Origin: Bactericera cockerelli
Taxonomy: Eukaryota; Arthropoda; Insecta; Hemiptera; Triozidae
NCBI GenBank assembly: GCA_024516035.1
Contig: CM044967.1
Location: forward strand, 16,000,502-16,064,501
DNA: 64,000 bases
Reading direction: 5' to 3'
Below are positions 33,003-44,779 of the stretch, piece by piece. Under the pieces are notes generated by a model. That model worked only from the letters and a program-made list of their open reading frames with translations. It did no database searches and was not told the DNA's origin. The translations under genes were made by a program, and so were the position numbers. Numbering within the stretch: the first letter of the stretch is position 1; every line of letters starts with the position of its first letter.

Positions 33003-36000
33003 ATTTTTTTTTTTTTTGTAGTCTCAGTTAAAGATTGATAGAGTGAGGTCATTTATACTATTTTTTCTCGCTCAATATTACTGTTTCGTCATATACGCCA
33101 AATTCTTCTTTAAATCTATTAGAATGCCACTGGTGAAAAGTATATAAGTGGAAGAATATAAATAACTCTTCTTTTTTTTAACTTTTTGTATACATATAAA
33201 AAAACAACCAATTTTTTTCCGAGAGGTTTGCAAATCCAGTTTTTTAGTTTCTTGTTGAACCCAAACAACATTTTGTAACCACAATTATGGATACTTCTAT
33301 TTTGATGTCTGAAATGATTGGCCTTATTCATTGTAAGTCCTGGTTAAAGAGAGTAAAATTATTGGAAATGACATTTGATTCCTAGAAGATATGTTTTGAA
33401 AACAGTGTTTATCTTTTTGTAGTTAACTGAAGTTACAGTTGAAACCAGCAGACTGAAGTTACAGTTAAGATGTTTTATTTTATTTTAATTTTACATTGGT
33501 TCTAAAGTTTTACATAAGTAAATGTAACAAATTATTGTAATTTGAACGAAGAATTATTATTGAAAAGTGAAAGAATTCATCATCATAAGGTGGCGTAGCC
33601 AGATGAAAGAATTATCATTGAAAAACAATATTTTAAAAATATAAAGGAAAGTTTTCTGGATTCAGCAGCTCTATCTTAATATTAATTCATTTGAATTTGA
33701 TTTTTTAACAGTTTATTTTAGTTTGGTTTTAATGTTGTATATAATTGTAAAAAAACTATTGTCATTTGATTAAATTTTATTGTATGTATTAGCATTCAAA
33801 TGCATCAGTGAAGCGACAAAATATTCCATTCTTGAATTTGAGTGAATTTGATTCTCTCTCAAAGCCACTTATTACCATTCTGTTTCTGCCTATTAAATTA
33901 AGTATTGAATTAAATGTCATTGATGCTATAAGTGAAAATTTTACCATTAACAAATCTTATTATTCTTCACTGTTGAAATTGAATTGAGGAAAGAATAGAA
34001 TCAGAATCAATGATTTTTCATTTATTTCTTACTATACTAAATTTCAATTAATATAATTAGATACCATTAGCATCATTTCTTATGGAAACGATGCATTTCT
34101 CGTTTATCTGTTCTCGTTTATCGTATTCTTACAGCTTACATATCCTCATTTCTTTATCAAAAAATAATAATCAAATCTAAAATTTGAAAATCCCGCTTCA
34201 TAATCATAGATTCTAGCAAAGCAATGTGATAAGAGATAAAAGGAAACAGATAACGAACCCACTAACTTCAACTAGATCTTTTAGATTCTAAATAAAGAAT
34301 TCCCTTGCATAGCACGACTGCTAAACACTTTTTGTAAAAAATTATAGATTTTTGTCCATCTTGTCCATGGATTCACTTTTTGTCCATTCTATTTGCATTA
34401 GTGCATCTACGAAATACAACTCACGATGTATTCCAGAGGCAGATTGCAGCCATGCCTGCTTGGAAGTAAAGTATTTGTTAACTAATACTTAATGTAAAAA
34501 TTGCTGCAGTCACCACTGGTATGTTTTACCAGAATTCTATTATCGGTTTTTGAAGAATTTGTCAACACCTAAGTTATTTACAAAATTAACTCTTAGTATT
34601 GTAGCCCTCGAGAGAATTTCAAAAGTAAATTCATATCCAGCTATGATTTGATGAATGCGTCTCATGTCTTGCTTCAATGTTATTAATGGAAATGAAAACA
34701 AAATTTGTAAAATCAGAAATGGTTTTTTTATGTCGGTGAGTTAAAAGAACATGAAAGCAAATTACTTACAGTAACGAAACCCCGCCTCCCCTGATTTACT
34801 AATTGCTTGAAAATCTACTTAACAACAAGGTAACCTACACCACTAAAATTGAAGATTTCGAAATCCTTTTTTGACACTTTTTTTGTTATTGAATTTTAAA
34901 TTATTTTAATTTTTTTCCTATCCTCCGATCTGTTATAATCTGTTGTTTGCTTGTTTATTTAATTTATGGGGCTTCTTCGTGTCAAGACTTTCACTGACCA
35001 GGGTGATCAGTAATATTCTTTTATATCTAATTTTTGTCTTGTTATACATAATATACTCAAACACTGTTACTCAAAATATTATAATAACATTCCACTTTCC
35101 AAAGTTTATGAAGCCTGTTGTTTTAATTTTGTACTAGAAAATGAATCTCTGCCCTTCGGCGCGTTTCTGGTGATTCTCGCTCGCATCAGTTCCTGATACA
35201 AAAAATATCACAGGCCATCCAAAGGGGCAATAGCTCGAGCATCAGAGGCACGCTTCCTCTCGGTTGTGAATTTGAAGAAATGTTTTACCTTTGAAATATA
35301 TTATGTACGTTAATTTCATCTTGCATCATAAATTATTTTTCATCTAATTTTTTTTTTAATGTGGAACACAGAAACAAGCTTAAAATAGTTTTGATGACTT
35401 CTAAGTTTTTGTGTCCAGTAAAAACTCAGAAATACCTTTAATAATTTTTTGTGATCATACGACGCTAATGTCAATATATGTTACCTTGGAAGTGTTCCCT
35501 CTACTCTGACCAAAATTTTCTCTTGATCTCTAGATGTGCTGTAGGATTTATAGAAAATATTTACGATTCTAAAGGGAACGCCAGGCATGGCCCAAGAAGA
35601 TTTGTGGTGATGGTGCCCTGAGATTGAGCTGGTTGATATTAACTCAAATTTGATGGAATCATGTGTTGTCCTATGTTAAATATCTCATGAAATAATAAAT
35701 CATGTTTCTTGTTTTTTATGAAAACTAAATAGAAACGTTTGGTTTTTATGATTTCCCAACAAAAAAATATAAATAAAAAGCTTGCGGTTTCCAGTAAAAG
35801 TCCTTCGTCTTATGTAAGAAAAAGAGACCTCCAAAAGACATTTTTTTTATATATACAATAAATAAGCTTTCTTTTTTTATGACAGGATTATCATTGGAGT
35901 GAGCTCTTCCACCCAACCATATTTGTCTCGCGACATTAGCTGTGAATTTGTCTCACTCAATTATCTCTTCATTTACCGCATATCAAGATTGAAAAGCAGC

Positions 36001-36299
36001 AGTCTCCCCCTTCTGATGCATAATTACAAAACTTTCATTTAAATCTTGGGAAAGTCGAAGTTGTAAAATATTAAAAAATAAAATTTCCTATTTATTTCAT
36101 GGGAAGCAATAATGAGATTGGAGTTAGGTACTCGTATATCTCACGATTCATTTGCCAGGAAGTGCATGTTTCTTAGAGTTGACCTTTCAAACCCTATACC
36201 CTCATAAAATTTATATTATTATTTAACCCTTTGTACACTAAAAGCATTTAATGTATTGTGGTACTAAAAAACATTTGTTTCTATTTCATCATCACCATA
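33003..36299. other. A+T-rich intergenic region
   Basis: Over three kilobases show no exon with splice signals, no SINE head and no long tandem repeat. Several AATAAA-like words occur, so the early part may be alternative 3' UTR of UBE2J2. The slightly less A+T-rich segment at 35145-35275 has no frame that I recognise. Confidence 0.4.
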
Positions 36300-36463
36300 G
36301 AGTGGCGTCATGGTAGCCAGACAGAACGATGGTAGCCAGACAGTGGAGAAATGACTGAGCACTTCTACCACTGTCTTTACAAGGAGGCTAATAATTGACA
36401 AGAGCCCCCAGAACCAAGCCAATGCTGGTCTACTCCCTGTTTATAGTCACCCAGCCAGACTTG
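36300..36463 (+). repeat. Dispersed element with one 38-bp unit
   Basis: GATGGTAGCCAGACAGTGGA, CCCCCAGAACCAAGCCAATG and a single unit ending CCAGCCAGACTTG are present. This is the shortest allele of the module seen at 6205 and 44452. Confidence 0.7.
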
Positions 36464-36521
36464 GTTCTATTTACATACCCAAAATTATACAATCAAAAAT
36501 TAAAGTTAAAAAAAAAGTTAT

Positions 36522-36658
36522 CTAATTTGTGTTAATCACTTTCGTGATATCACAACTACTCAAACTCGCTTTACTAAATCTATGCTAAAACTGAGACTTG
36601 AACCACCGACCTCCAGGTTACAAGTCCACCGCCTTATCGATCAAGCTACTGAGGTCGG
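36522..36658 (-). repeat. SINE family C, full-length copy
   Basis: GTGATATCACAACTACTCAA, GAGACTTGAACCACCGACCT and CCTTATCGATCAAGCTACTG are all present; it is close to the family consensus. Confidence 0.8.
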
Positions 36659-36699
36659 CAAAATTATAAAATTAGATCTTTTCCTTTTACAAATACCTA

Positions 36700-37131
36700 C
36701 AAGGAATGTGGATTACTATCCACCTTCAAAAATACCGTACCTTCAAAAATATCTCAAGCTGCAAATCCAATTCGACATGGAATTAAGTTGCAAAGACTTT
36801 TTTCATAAGATGAGATACAAGAGAAAGAGAAAAAAAAATCGGCGCAAAGCATTTCAAAACTAACAAACAATAAAGGGCTAAGACTTTTAGCGTTTTCAAC
36901 TTTTGCAAAAGTTTAAAATTTATGAAAATTAAAGAAACTTACCATAGTCTTTATTTTCCACCATCAGACTGAATGACTCCCCCCGTATAATGGCTTGAAT
37001 CAGGAAAGTTTTCAGGCAGGTTTCGTGGAATGACCATAAGAATTTGAAAGCAATGTCAAATTGAGAACTTCAAGTTGTAAATGAGCATGGATCTGAGAAC
37101 TGTGGGATTCCACCCTAAAGAATTATTAACC
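36700..37131. other. Intergenic stretch without recognised features
   Basis: A frame of about 90 codons here begins inside the SINE at 36522 and ends in lysine/arginine-rich low-complexity codons; it is not supported as a gene. Confidence 0.4.
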
Positions 37132-37350
37132 ACTTGTTAGTCAAGTGGTTATGGGGCTAGTGTGGTAATCCAGGTCTGCCTAGGGATCCGTTGGTTCGAA
37201 TCCCACCCAGTGCATGATTTTTTCCTCATTCATTTGAGTTTGGGACCACATAATAATAAGACTCTGAAGGTTAGGTGGTAGAAAATGCTAGCATTAACCT
37301 CGCCTGGTGGTTACTTTCCACTAAAGAGTGTTATTATTATTATTATTATA
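37132..37350 (+). repeat. SINE family A copy
   Basis: A-box region TAGTCAAGTGGTTATGGG, B box GGTTCGAATCCCACCC, full body and a long (ATT)n tail are present. AATTATTAACC precedes it. Confidence 0.8.
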
Positions 37351-37485
37351 TTGAACTTCAAGTTGTAAATAAGCATGGATCTGAGATTTGTGGGGTTCCA
37401 CCCAATGCTCGGATTTTTCCTTACTTATTTTTTTTATATAGATTTTATTAACCTAGATGGAACTAAAGTATATGAACCAGATCAT

Positions 37486-37679
37486 AGCGCTAGTCTGGTA
37501 ATTCATGTAGCGACGGAGGTGAAGGGATTGATTCCATTCCTACCCAGTGCATGAAGATTTCCTCCTTAATTTCAGAATGTTACCATATAATCATAAGACT
37601 TAGAGGGTTAAGTGGTAGAAAATGCTTTGAGAAATAACCTCGCCTGGTGGTTACATTCCACTAATGAATATCATTATTG
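37486..37679 (+). repeat. SINE family A copy, old
   Basis: Only the last part of the head is recognisable (GCGCTAGTCTGGTAATTCA). The B box is degraded and the body carries many changes, but CCTCGCCTGGTGGTTAC is intact. It is older than the neighbouring copy. Confidence 0.65.
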
Positions 37680-37789
37680 ATTGTAATTGGCGCATTTCAA
37701 TCTCTGATGGTGAAGTTCTTTTGTCGGACCAAAAGATGAAGCAAATTCCAGTCTAATTCTGTTTCATTATTCGGCCCTTACAGTCAAAT

Positions 37790-37915
37790 CATAAAACAGG
37801 ATTAAAGTTAAGATAAATCAGACTGCCCTTCAACTTGGTCTATGTGCGCTGTGATTGGTTGAATCTCTGACTTGAGAGCGTGTCTGGCTTATATTAACTT
37901 TAATCCTGTTTCATA
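37790..37915. mobile_element. MITE with 18-bp perfect terminal inverted repeats
   Basis: AAACAGGATTAAAGTTAA (37794-37811) is the exact reverse complement of 37894-37911. The centre reads GCGCTGTGATTGGTTGAATC. A related but more diverged copy lies at 48095-48222, again with inverted ends around the same centre. It is non-coding. Confidence 0.75.
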
Positions 37916-37919
37916 ATTT

Positions 37920-38940
37920 CCTTAGCCCCTGGTGCTTACTAGACTATGGTAGCATAGCTATAAATGGTCTACAGGTACTTATTGTGTATAATCCCTTAGT
38001 TCTAATTGGTAGCTCTAAAACTGAGCGTTACCCGTATGATGTTGTATAATTTTAGATACTTACATATAATAAAATAATAATTGTATAAATTCTGGTAGGT
38101 TTGGTACACATAAAAGCCTACTTATGTTACAAGGAAATAAAAAAAATTGAGATAGACAAATTCTAAACAATTTTGTATAATAGTTACTTTTTTTTATTAT
38201 ATTATTAAAATGTGAACAGGTCAACAATAATTTTGCTTTCTATAAAAATATAATCATATAAACATTTACTTTTTAACAAAGTGCACAGGAATACAACTAG
38301 TTTGGGAAGTTCTTGAGATGCCCTCGCCTTACAAAAATAAAAACGTTCATGTGTCTTCCAGCAACACATTTTTAAAATGATATTCAAGATATTTTTTAAA
38401 TTGTCTTGATTTTTTTTAAAAATGAATAAAAGATACGATTTGATAATAAGGCACGTAAGTTAATTATTCAAAGGCACATTATGTACTTATTATGACAGCA
38501 ACACTTGTAATTTTTGTAAAATAGTAAGCGTCATACAATTTAAAAACAAACTATCTACCTATCTAATATGTAATTTTATTACCTCCTATTTGTATTCTGT
38601 AAATCGTAAACGAAGATAAAATCAGAAACTTATACCACATAACCATTTTTCATTTGCATTTCAAGAGAGAATATCACCGCAATCCTTTCCAATAAACAGT
38701 ATGTATTAAAAAAAAAAAAAAAACTAAGGCTATTAAAGCAAAGTCAAAAGCTTTGTGGAACAGACACGGGTAACAATGACTAAGAGTGAGAAGAACCGAC
38801 GTTTTGAGTGACTATGTATATTTTTCAACACTTTTCCCAGGTACTTTTTGTTATCTTCACTATTATTTTATATACTATAAAATTAAAATACTATAGATGG
38901 GTTCTTTATGTTGTTTCAAACAAAATATAATGTTTTTGAA
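37920..38940. other. Intergenic region downstream of the TRPA gene
   Basis: It is A+T-rich with no exon or repeat body recognised. It lies beyond the predicted polyadenylation site of the TRPA gene on the - strand. Confidence 0.4.
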
Positions 38941-38948
38941 ACTCCCAT

Positions 38949-38954
38949 TTTATT
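38949..38954 (-). terminator. Polyadenylation signal of the TRPA gene
   Basis: AATAAA on the - strand lies about 80 bases after the stop codon of the channel gene, a normal distance for a short 3' UTR. Confidence 0.65.
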
Positions 38955-39034
38955 ACAACATCAACGTTGGTACATGGTATCATGGGAAGTGAATATGGTG
39001 TTTGGATCTATCTACTTACTACCAATATCTTGTC

Positions 39035-41698
39035 TTAGCGCTTGTCCATATGTTTCATGATATTGTTCAGAGTATTCTGCTGCTCATTAAGGACATCATG
39101 AAGTGAGTGAAGTTCTTGTAGTACCAATTTATACTCATCTGATGTATTATTAAAGCCTGATGCCCAGATGAAGTGCGGATCTATGCGTCTTTGCCTGGCT
39201 ATGTCTAAAGCACTTAGCATGACTTCCTTGGGAAGTCTGGTTTCCCGGGGATTCAAAGGTTTTACGTTTAATGCAACAGTGTAGGACGATGGTGTTAGCA
39301 ATGCTTGAGACTTTAACATATTAACTATTCTATTTGGTAAATATCCTTGGAATAAAGCTAGTTCTAAAGAATGAATGAGTTCAGTTTGACGTACCAGCTT
39401 GTCTAGGCCAGCTGTTTTGTGCAAACCTTGAATATCTTGGACTGCTATACCAACCAAGAGGTTCATTAAGACTACGGTAACAAACAACATAAATATAGTA
39501 AACACTATGTGTGCGGTACCTTTCAGTAGATATGGAGGTTTGTCTTCCTTGCCCATAAGAACTTCATTCACGTTTAACTCTCCAGTCATCATGACTAGGA
39601 CATTGATGAAACCTATGATGGGGTTTTGAAACCTATCTTCAGAAGGAAATAGAATACAAAAGGTCAGGGTAAATCCTATCAACAAACAGATGTATGCTTG
39701 AAATAACTTGAGAAATTCTAGCTGTACTCTGCTGAACATAGCCACGTAGGTTCCTACTGATGGTAACTGCCCTATCATACCCATTAGATTACTCCAGCCC
39801 AACAGCACAGCTATCGCTCCAACATGGTTTTGCCAGACGTAGGTTTCATGAGTATAAACACAAGATATGAGGAACACACTTATGATCATGTACCACTCAA
39901 ACAGATTGGTCACATGAGAACAGTATTCTCTGAATGAGGCATACTCTACTAAACCAAATATCTTACGTATAAGCTCTATAGTTGCTAAGTATGCAAGTGT
40001 GTACCAAATCATCTCCATGTATTCAGGATTGCCTTTGAGGATATATCCAACTTTATTTTCTGTGCAGAACGTAATATTTTTGTAATGAGTAATATTTTTG
40101 GAAGCGTTATAACAGTCTTGTGCTAATGTTGTGAGAACATAGATCGACAGAACGATGACAAATATGGAACTTAACACCAATCGAAAGAGATAGAATTTCT
40201 TCATCTTCTCCCACTTAACGTACAGGAATGCTTCACATAGGGGATGCTCCAAGATTTCCTTCTGGCCATCATTTTGAAATATTTTCAGCATTCCAATCTC
40301 TCCGTCTGGTCCATTCTGAAGAATATATTTGAAGTTCAATTTTAGCTCTATATCTTTGGTAGACGCTTCAGGATCTTGCAAGCTGATTGAAGAGTCCAGC
40401 TTCTTCCGGACACTGCTGATAGAAGATGGCGTATTCCTCATGATAATGCTCAACGCTGAAGAGCCACTGGGTGTCTTGGAACTAATATCAGCGCCGTGCA
40501 TGATCAGACAATCCACACAATGTGAGAGCTCACTCAGAGCGGCAATGTGAATAGGGGCGTATCCGAATATATCCCTGGCGTTCACATTGGCTCCCCACTT
40601 GAGTAGAATCTCCAAGGGATGCACGGAGTGGATGTTCTTGCTAAGGGAGGCATGCAGAGGAGTTCTGTTGTCACAGTCAGTGGCGTTCACTTGAGATCCC
40701 TTTCTCAGAAGCATCTCCATACACTCCACTGACTGGCACTTGGCTGCCAAGTGAAGTGGAATTTGCTCCTTGTGATTTCTCTCGTTACAGTTGGCGTGGT
40801 ATTCTAGTAAAATTCTCAGACACTCTACGTAACCATTCTCAGCTGCAAGATGTAATGCTGTGACTTTTCGCTCCTTAGTTTTAATGTCTACATCTACCAT
40901 AGCACTGTCCAGTATTGCTTTGAGACAAGACATGAGTCCTCTATCTGCAGCTATATGAAGGGGAGACACACCTTTGTTGTTAAGGACGTTAGGATTGACT
41001 TGCAAGGAAAGAAGCAACTGGACGCAGTCCACTGCATTGGTGCTTACAGCCGAGTGGATAATGGTCTCGTGAATGTGGGCCTTGTTTTTGATAAGGAACT
41101 TAGCACAGTCCACATAGTTTCCCAGCACTGCAAAATGTAAGGGCGTGTAGGAATCCTTGGTGAAATTGATGTCATGCCCGTGAATCATAAGCCAGGAGCA
41201 ACCTTTGATACTGCCATTAAAAGCTGCCATATGTAGTGCCCCATATTTGTCATTGGAAAGTCCAGCACCCAGCTGATACAACGCGTCCAAGAGATCTTCC
41301 CTCTTGACAAACAAACACCATAGCAAGGCTGTGGTCTTCTCAGCTTGCGAGGCTTTACTGAAAGTACTGGCCATATCTTCAGGTTCATACAGACTATTCT
41401 CAATAGCATAGAGAACGTTAACATCCCCGCTACTCATCTTCATCGCCTCCAGCAAGGAGGCTCTGATACTTTCCTTGCACACCTTGTAGCTCAGCTCATC
41501 AGATATTGTTTCCTCCAAGCTGTTCGTCCTCATATTGTCCACCATGGTAGGTTTTTCATCATTCAGTTGACTGAACATAGCTTTCTTTGTGGAATAACTC
41601 TTTGAAGTTTTGGACCTCATGAGTGCCAAGGGAAACCTGGTGTCATTGTTGAAACTCTTGCTTCTATCAAGAGTGTTCTTTTTCACGTCTAACTCCAT
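39035..41698 (-). CDS. pyx: TRPA-subfamily cation channel, Pyrexia-like
   Basis: The 887-residue protein is a plasma-membrane cation channel of the TRPA group. About eight to nine ankyrin repeats cover residues 150-415 (repeated TPLHFA, SPLHIA, ALHLAA, IPLHLA cores). Six membrane segments follow at roughly 502-525, 560-580, 598-615, 625-645, 660-685 and 728-752. The pore stretch with MTGEL (704-708) lies between the last two. After the last segment MNLLVGIAVQDIQGL leads into a C-terminal region ending in a short coiled coil. Ankyrin arrangement and pore resemble Drosophila Pyrexia (heat-activated) better than Painless or TrpA1. The coding part is a single exon. The start is well defined: an in-frame TAA lies two codons upstream. 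A 3' splice site (TTTTTTGTTTTCAG, ending at 41768) indicates an intron in the 5' UTR. Confidence 0.9.
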   Translation of the reverse strand: MELDVKKNTLDRSKSFNNDTRFPLALMRSKTSKSYSTKKAMFSQLNDEKPTMVDNMRTNSLEETISDELSYKVCKESIRASLLEAMKMSSGDVNVLYAIENSLYEPEDMASTFSKASQAEKTTALLWCLFVKREDLLDALYQLGAGLSNDKYGALHMAAFNGSIKGCSWLMIHGHDINFTKDSYTPLHFAVLGNYVDCAKFLIKNKAHIHETIIHSAVSTNAVDCVQLLLSLQVNPNVLNNKGVSPLHIAADRGLMSCLKAILDSAMVDVDIKTKERKVTALHLAAENGYVECLRILLEYHANCNERNHKEQIPLHLAAKCQSVECMEMLLRKGSQVNATDCDNRTPLHASLSKNIHSVHPLEILLKWGANVNARDIFGYAPIHIAALSELSHCVDCLIMHGADISSKTPSGSSALSIIMRNTPSSISSVRKKLDSSISLQDPEASTKDIELKLNFKYILQNGPDGEIGMLKIFQNDGQKEILEHPLCEAFLYVKWEKMKKFYLFRLVLSSIFVIVLSIYVLTTLAQDCYNASKNITHYKNITFCTENKVGYILKGNPEYMEMIWYTLAYLATIELIRKIFGLVEYASFREYCSHVTNLFEWYMIISVFLISCVYTHETYVWQNHVGAIAVLLGWSNLMGMIGQLPSVGTYVAMFSRVQLEFLKLFQAYICLLIGFTLTFCILFPSEDRFQNPIIGFINVLVMMTGELNVNEVLMGKEDKPPYLLKGTAHIVFTIFMLFVTVVLMNLLVGIAVQDIQGLHKTAGLDKLVRQTELIHSLELALFQGYLPNRIVNMLKSQALLTPSSYTVALNVKPLNPRETRLPKEVMLSALDIARQRRIDPHFIWASGFNNTSDEYKLVLQELHSLHDVLNEQQNTLNNIMKHMDKR

Positions 41699-41767
41699 AG
41701 TTTACTTCGGACCCCTCAGCTTTCTATCTTGTCTCAGTATTGATTCATGGTGTGTGACGGAATATAT

Positions 41768-41782
41768 CTGAAAACAAAAAAT
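41768..41782 (-). promoter_or_regulatory. Probable 3' splice site in the 5' UTR of the TRPA gene
   Basis: The - strand reads a T-rich tract ending in TTTTCAG, followed by about 70 bases of leader before the ATG. The matching donor was not located. Confidence 0.5.
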
Positions 41783-41989
41783 ACACATTAAAGATAAACA
41801 AAAGTACACTACTTTTGTGACCAAGTCAGTCTCAGTCAAAAAAGAAAAGTGAAGAGTTGTACAAACTCCTTATTCAAAAGCACATACGACGTAAGAACGT
41901 AACATTAGGTCTCGCTGAGCGACGAACAGATATATGGCACTAGCTATGTCAGGCGAAATAAAACAAACCACTGACGCCCCTAACATGGT

Positions 41990-42122
41990 TGGCGTTAGGA
42001 ATGCCATCCAGCCGTAAAATGTCCAAGTAAGAGTACCTGGACCAAACAACCTCAACCATGAGGAAGAGGTTGATCAATGCCGACCCCAAGATGGTTCGAG
42101 AAAAGTCCAAGTTAAATAAGAA
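41990..42122 (+). repeat. LINE 3'-end fragment (RTE-like)
   Basis: GGCGTTAGGAATGCCATCCA, CAACCTCAACCATGAGGAAG, ATGCCGACCCCAAGATGG and an AATAAGAAGA tail are present; it is related to 29020-29150. Confidence 0.55.
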
Positions 42123-42667
42123 GACCCGGTTATAATACGAAATTAACCTCCCATATACCTCCTTTCGATACCCATGTAAAGCAAACGAATAAAATACCCA
42201 TCTATATTTTTCAAGGAAATTAAGAAAACTTTGTTTCTTTGTGAAGAAGAACTTCTACACTAGTTTCAACACGAAACAATTCCTCATCATTTTCAACACA
42301 AATGTTTTTTATTTTGATTTAAAATTGAATTGAAATTTTGGTCGGAGTAAGCAAAAATAGCTTTCATAACATGCAAAGAGAATTTGTTTTAAATTTGTTC
42401 ACGTTTCCTTTGGGAAAACATTTTTTCAACTATTTGTTCGTTTGCTAAGTTTTTCCATTTATTTTTAAAATATGTTGTGCTTCTTACCAATGAATGAACT
42501 GGATATATAATTATCAAAAAAATGGATGGATAAATAAAACAATAATAGACATATTATGTACGTGTATCACAACGAATGAAACAATCCTAAAATCATTGAA
42601 AGAAAAAAGTCATCTACTTCTAACAATAATGAAAATAAAAATAGTGGGTCAGTTGATGAGACACTAT

Positions 42668-42835
42668 ACATTTATCACTAACATTATATGAGGACGTAAA
42701 CCATCTATCACTAACATTATATGAGGACGTAAACCATTTATCACTAACATTATATGAGGACGTAAACCATTTATCACTAACATTATATGAGGACGTAAAC
42801 CATTTATCACTAACATTATATAAGGACGTAAAGGT
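42668..42835. repeat. Minisatellite, unit 33 bp, about five copies
   Basis: Units of TTATCACTAACATTATATGA plus GGACGTAAACCA follow each other almost without change. Because the unit is a multiple of three, one - strand frame stays open as an 11-residue repeat (YNVSDKWFTSS); I regard that as a by-product. Confidence 0.9.
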
Positions 42836-43303
42836 GGATACCACGCAAATCATTTTTTGAAGACATCAAACAAAGAATGAAATTTGCCAACCCTAGTCAG
42901 CTTAAAAGAGCTGTGCATACGACATGATCATTGGCAATAACTTGTCGTTGTAGAATTTCACTAGCACTTTAAAATATAATGATGTAGAATTTCACTAGCC
43001 ATATCCCTGCGTGACTAGATATAAAACCATTTAAATCTTGGCCCTAACAGTAATTACCCCCATGACTTTTTGGGCTTTTGATGATTTTCTCAGTTAGCGT
43101 GATGAACTTTTACGGAAGTCTGTTCTCGGTTCTTATCATTTTTACGCCATCTTGTAAATCCTAACGACCGGAAAAGGTAGACACAATTCTGGCTTGAGAA
43201 TTGATGGACTTTATATCGGACTTTCGAGTTTGTTAGTCATTCATTACTTTGGATTCTGTATACTATTATTATTATTTTCTTTTTTTATATATTTTAAAGA
43301 GTT
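42836..43303. other. Intergenic stretch without recognised features
   Basis: A short direct repeat (TGTAGAATTTCACTAGC) occurs around 42950-43000; nothing else is recognised. Confidence 0.4.
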
Positions 43304-43527
43304 GTGCACTTGACTACCATCAAGTAGTTAACGCACTAGTCTGGTAATCCAGGTAGCGTAGGGATCCACTGGTTCGATACCCACCCAGTGCATGAATTTT
43401 TCCTCGTTAATCAGAGTTTGTGAATCACATAATAATAAGACTCAGAGGGTTAGGTGGTAGAAAATGCTCTGAGCATTAACCTCGCCTGGTGGTTACCTTC
43501 CATTAAAAAGTGTTATTATTATTATTA
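43304..43527 (+). repeat. SINE family A copy
   Basis: The head is duplicated or slipped at the start (TGTGCACTTGACTACCATCA), then AGTTAACGCACTAGTCTGG, B box GGTTCGATACCC, full body and (TTA)n tail. Confidence 0.8.
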
Positions 43528-44451
43528 AAAGTTAAAAAAAACACTTTAACGAATTGTTTTCTCGTTCGTCACACGTCATAACTCTTGAAAAGTTTCAGTC
43601 AATTTATTTTAATAGAAATATGATGGTCTGGGCATTAACTATTCAGGAGACGGTCTAAAGAATTAGGTGAACCCTATCCCATGGGGCTCCAGGCCCTGGT
43701 TCCAGAAAGCACTCTCACCCCCATAATCCCTAAATTCAACAGTCAAATTTCGCTCAAATTTACCAATCAGAGTGCGTTGTGTTACGGTTGAAACCGAGAT
43801 TTTGAGATTATGAGAGAGAAAAAGTTTTCTAGAATAAGCTTCGTTAGCTGACTTTCGAAAGGACGACATTAAAATCTTGGAAAAACAACTCTGTATTTAA
43901 TCAAATTACAGATAAATGGATTTACATATATAAAAAAAATGGTGTATATAACTAAAAAGTTGAAAAACACCACTTTAATATAATAGAATATAGATAGATA
44001 GACATTAAAAAATAACAACAAAATTTCTAATGATTCTTAACTATTGACCTAAAAATCACAACGTACTTACGAAAATATCACACGAGTAAATTTCACATAT
44101 TTTATTAATATTAAAACGGAGAAAAAACTTATTTACAAATATCCTAATTTAATTAAAATGTCGAGTAAAATAAACCTCAAATACATACTGAACGTAATTT
44201 TTATAAAAAAAAATCTGAAAAACTAACTAAACATCTGAACTTACTAAACTCCTCAAGTGTTTAACTGATTATGTGATTAGCTTGGTGACGAGATGACAGA
44301 ATTTTGTTTTGATTTAGCCGAAGATTGTCATGATTAGCATAATTTATCGTGGTGTAATCTAGTGGTGTAGGCACAGTGTAAGTATAGAGAACTAGAGAAG
44401 CCTTCATGGGTTTCCTTGAAGTAGAATTTTTTGATAGGTATGTATGGTGTA
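43528..44451. other. Intergenic stretch without recognised features
   Basis: Several short frames are present, none with family resemblance. The less A+T-rich part at 43630-43870 has one - strand frame of 68 codons that I cannot support as a gene. Confidence 0.4.
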
Positions 44452-44772
44452 GGTCTGGCTGGGGTACTTTAAACAGGGAGTAGACCAGCAGTCTGGCTGG
44501 AGGACTATAAACAAGGAGTAGACCAACAGTCTGGCTGGGGGACTTTAATCAGGGAGTAGACCAGCAGTCTGGCTGGGGGACTATAAACAGGGAGTAGACC
44601 AGCAGTTTGGCTGGGGGACTATAAACAGGGAGGAGACCAGCAGTCTGGCTGCGGGACTATAAACAGGGAGTAGACCAGTATTGGCTTTGTTGTGGGGACC
44701 CTTATCAATTATTAGCCTCCTTGTAAAGACAGTGGTAGAAGTGCTGAGACATTCCTCCACTGTCTGGCTACT
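44452..44772 (-). repeat. Dispersed element with six 38-bp units
   Basis: Six successive units built on GTCTGGCTGGGGGACTATAA and ACAGGGAGTAGACCAGCA are followed by the module TTGTAAAGACAGTGGTAGAA and TGTCTGGCTA. Units 3 and 4 are nearly identical; the outer ones are more diverged. Confidence 0.85.
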
Positions 44773-44779
44773 TATTTAT

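Noticed and set aside
36582..36863. 93-codon + strand frame
   Set aside because: Begins in a family C SINE and ends in Lys/Arg low complexity.
40329..41605. + strand frames opposite the TRPA gene
   Set aside because: Shadows of the long - strand coding frame; no independent features.
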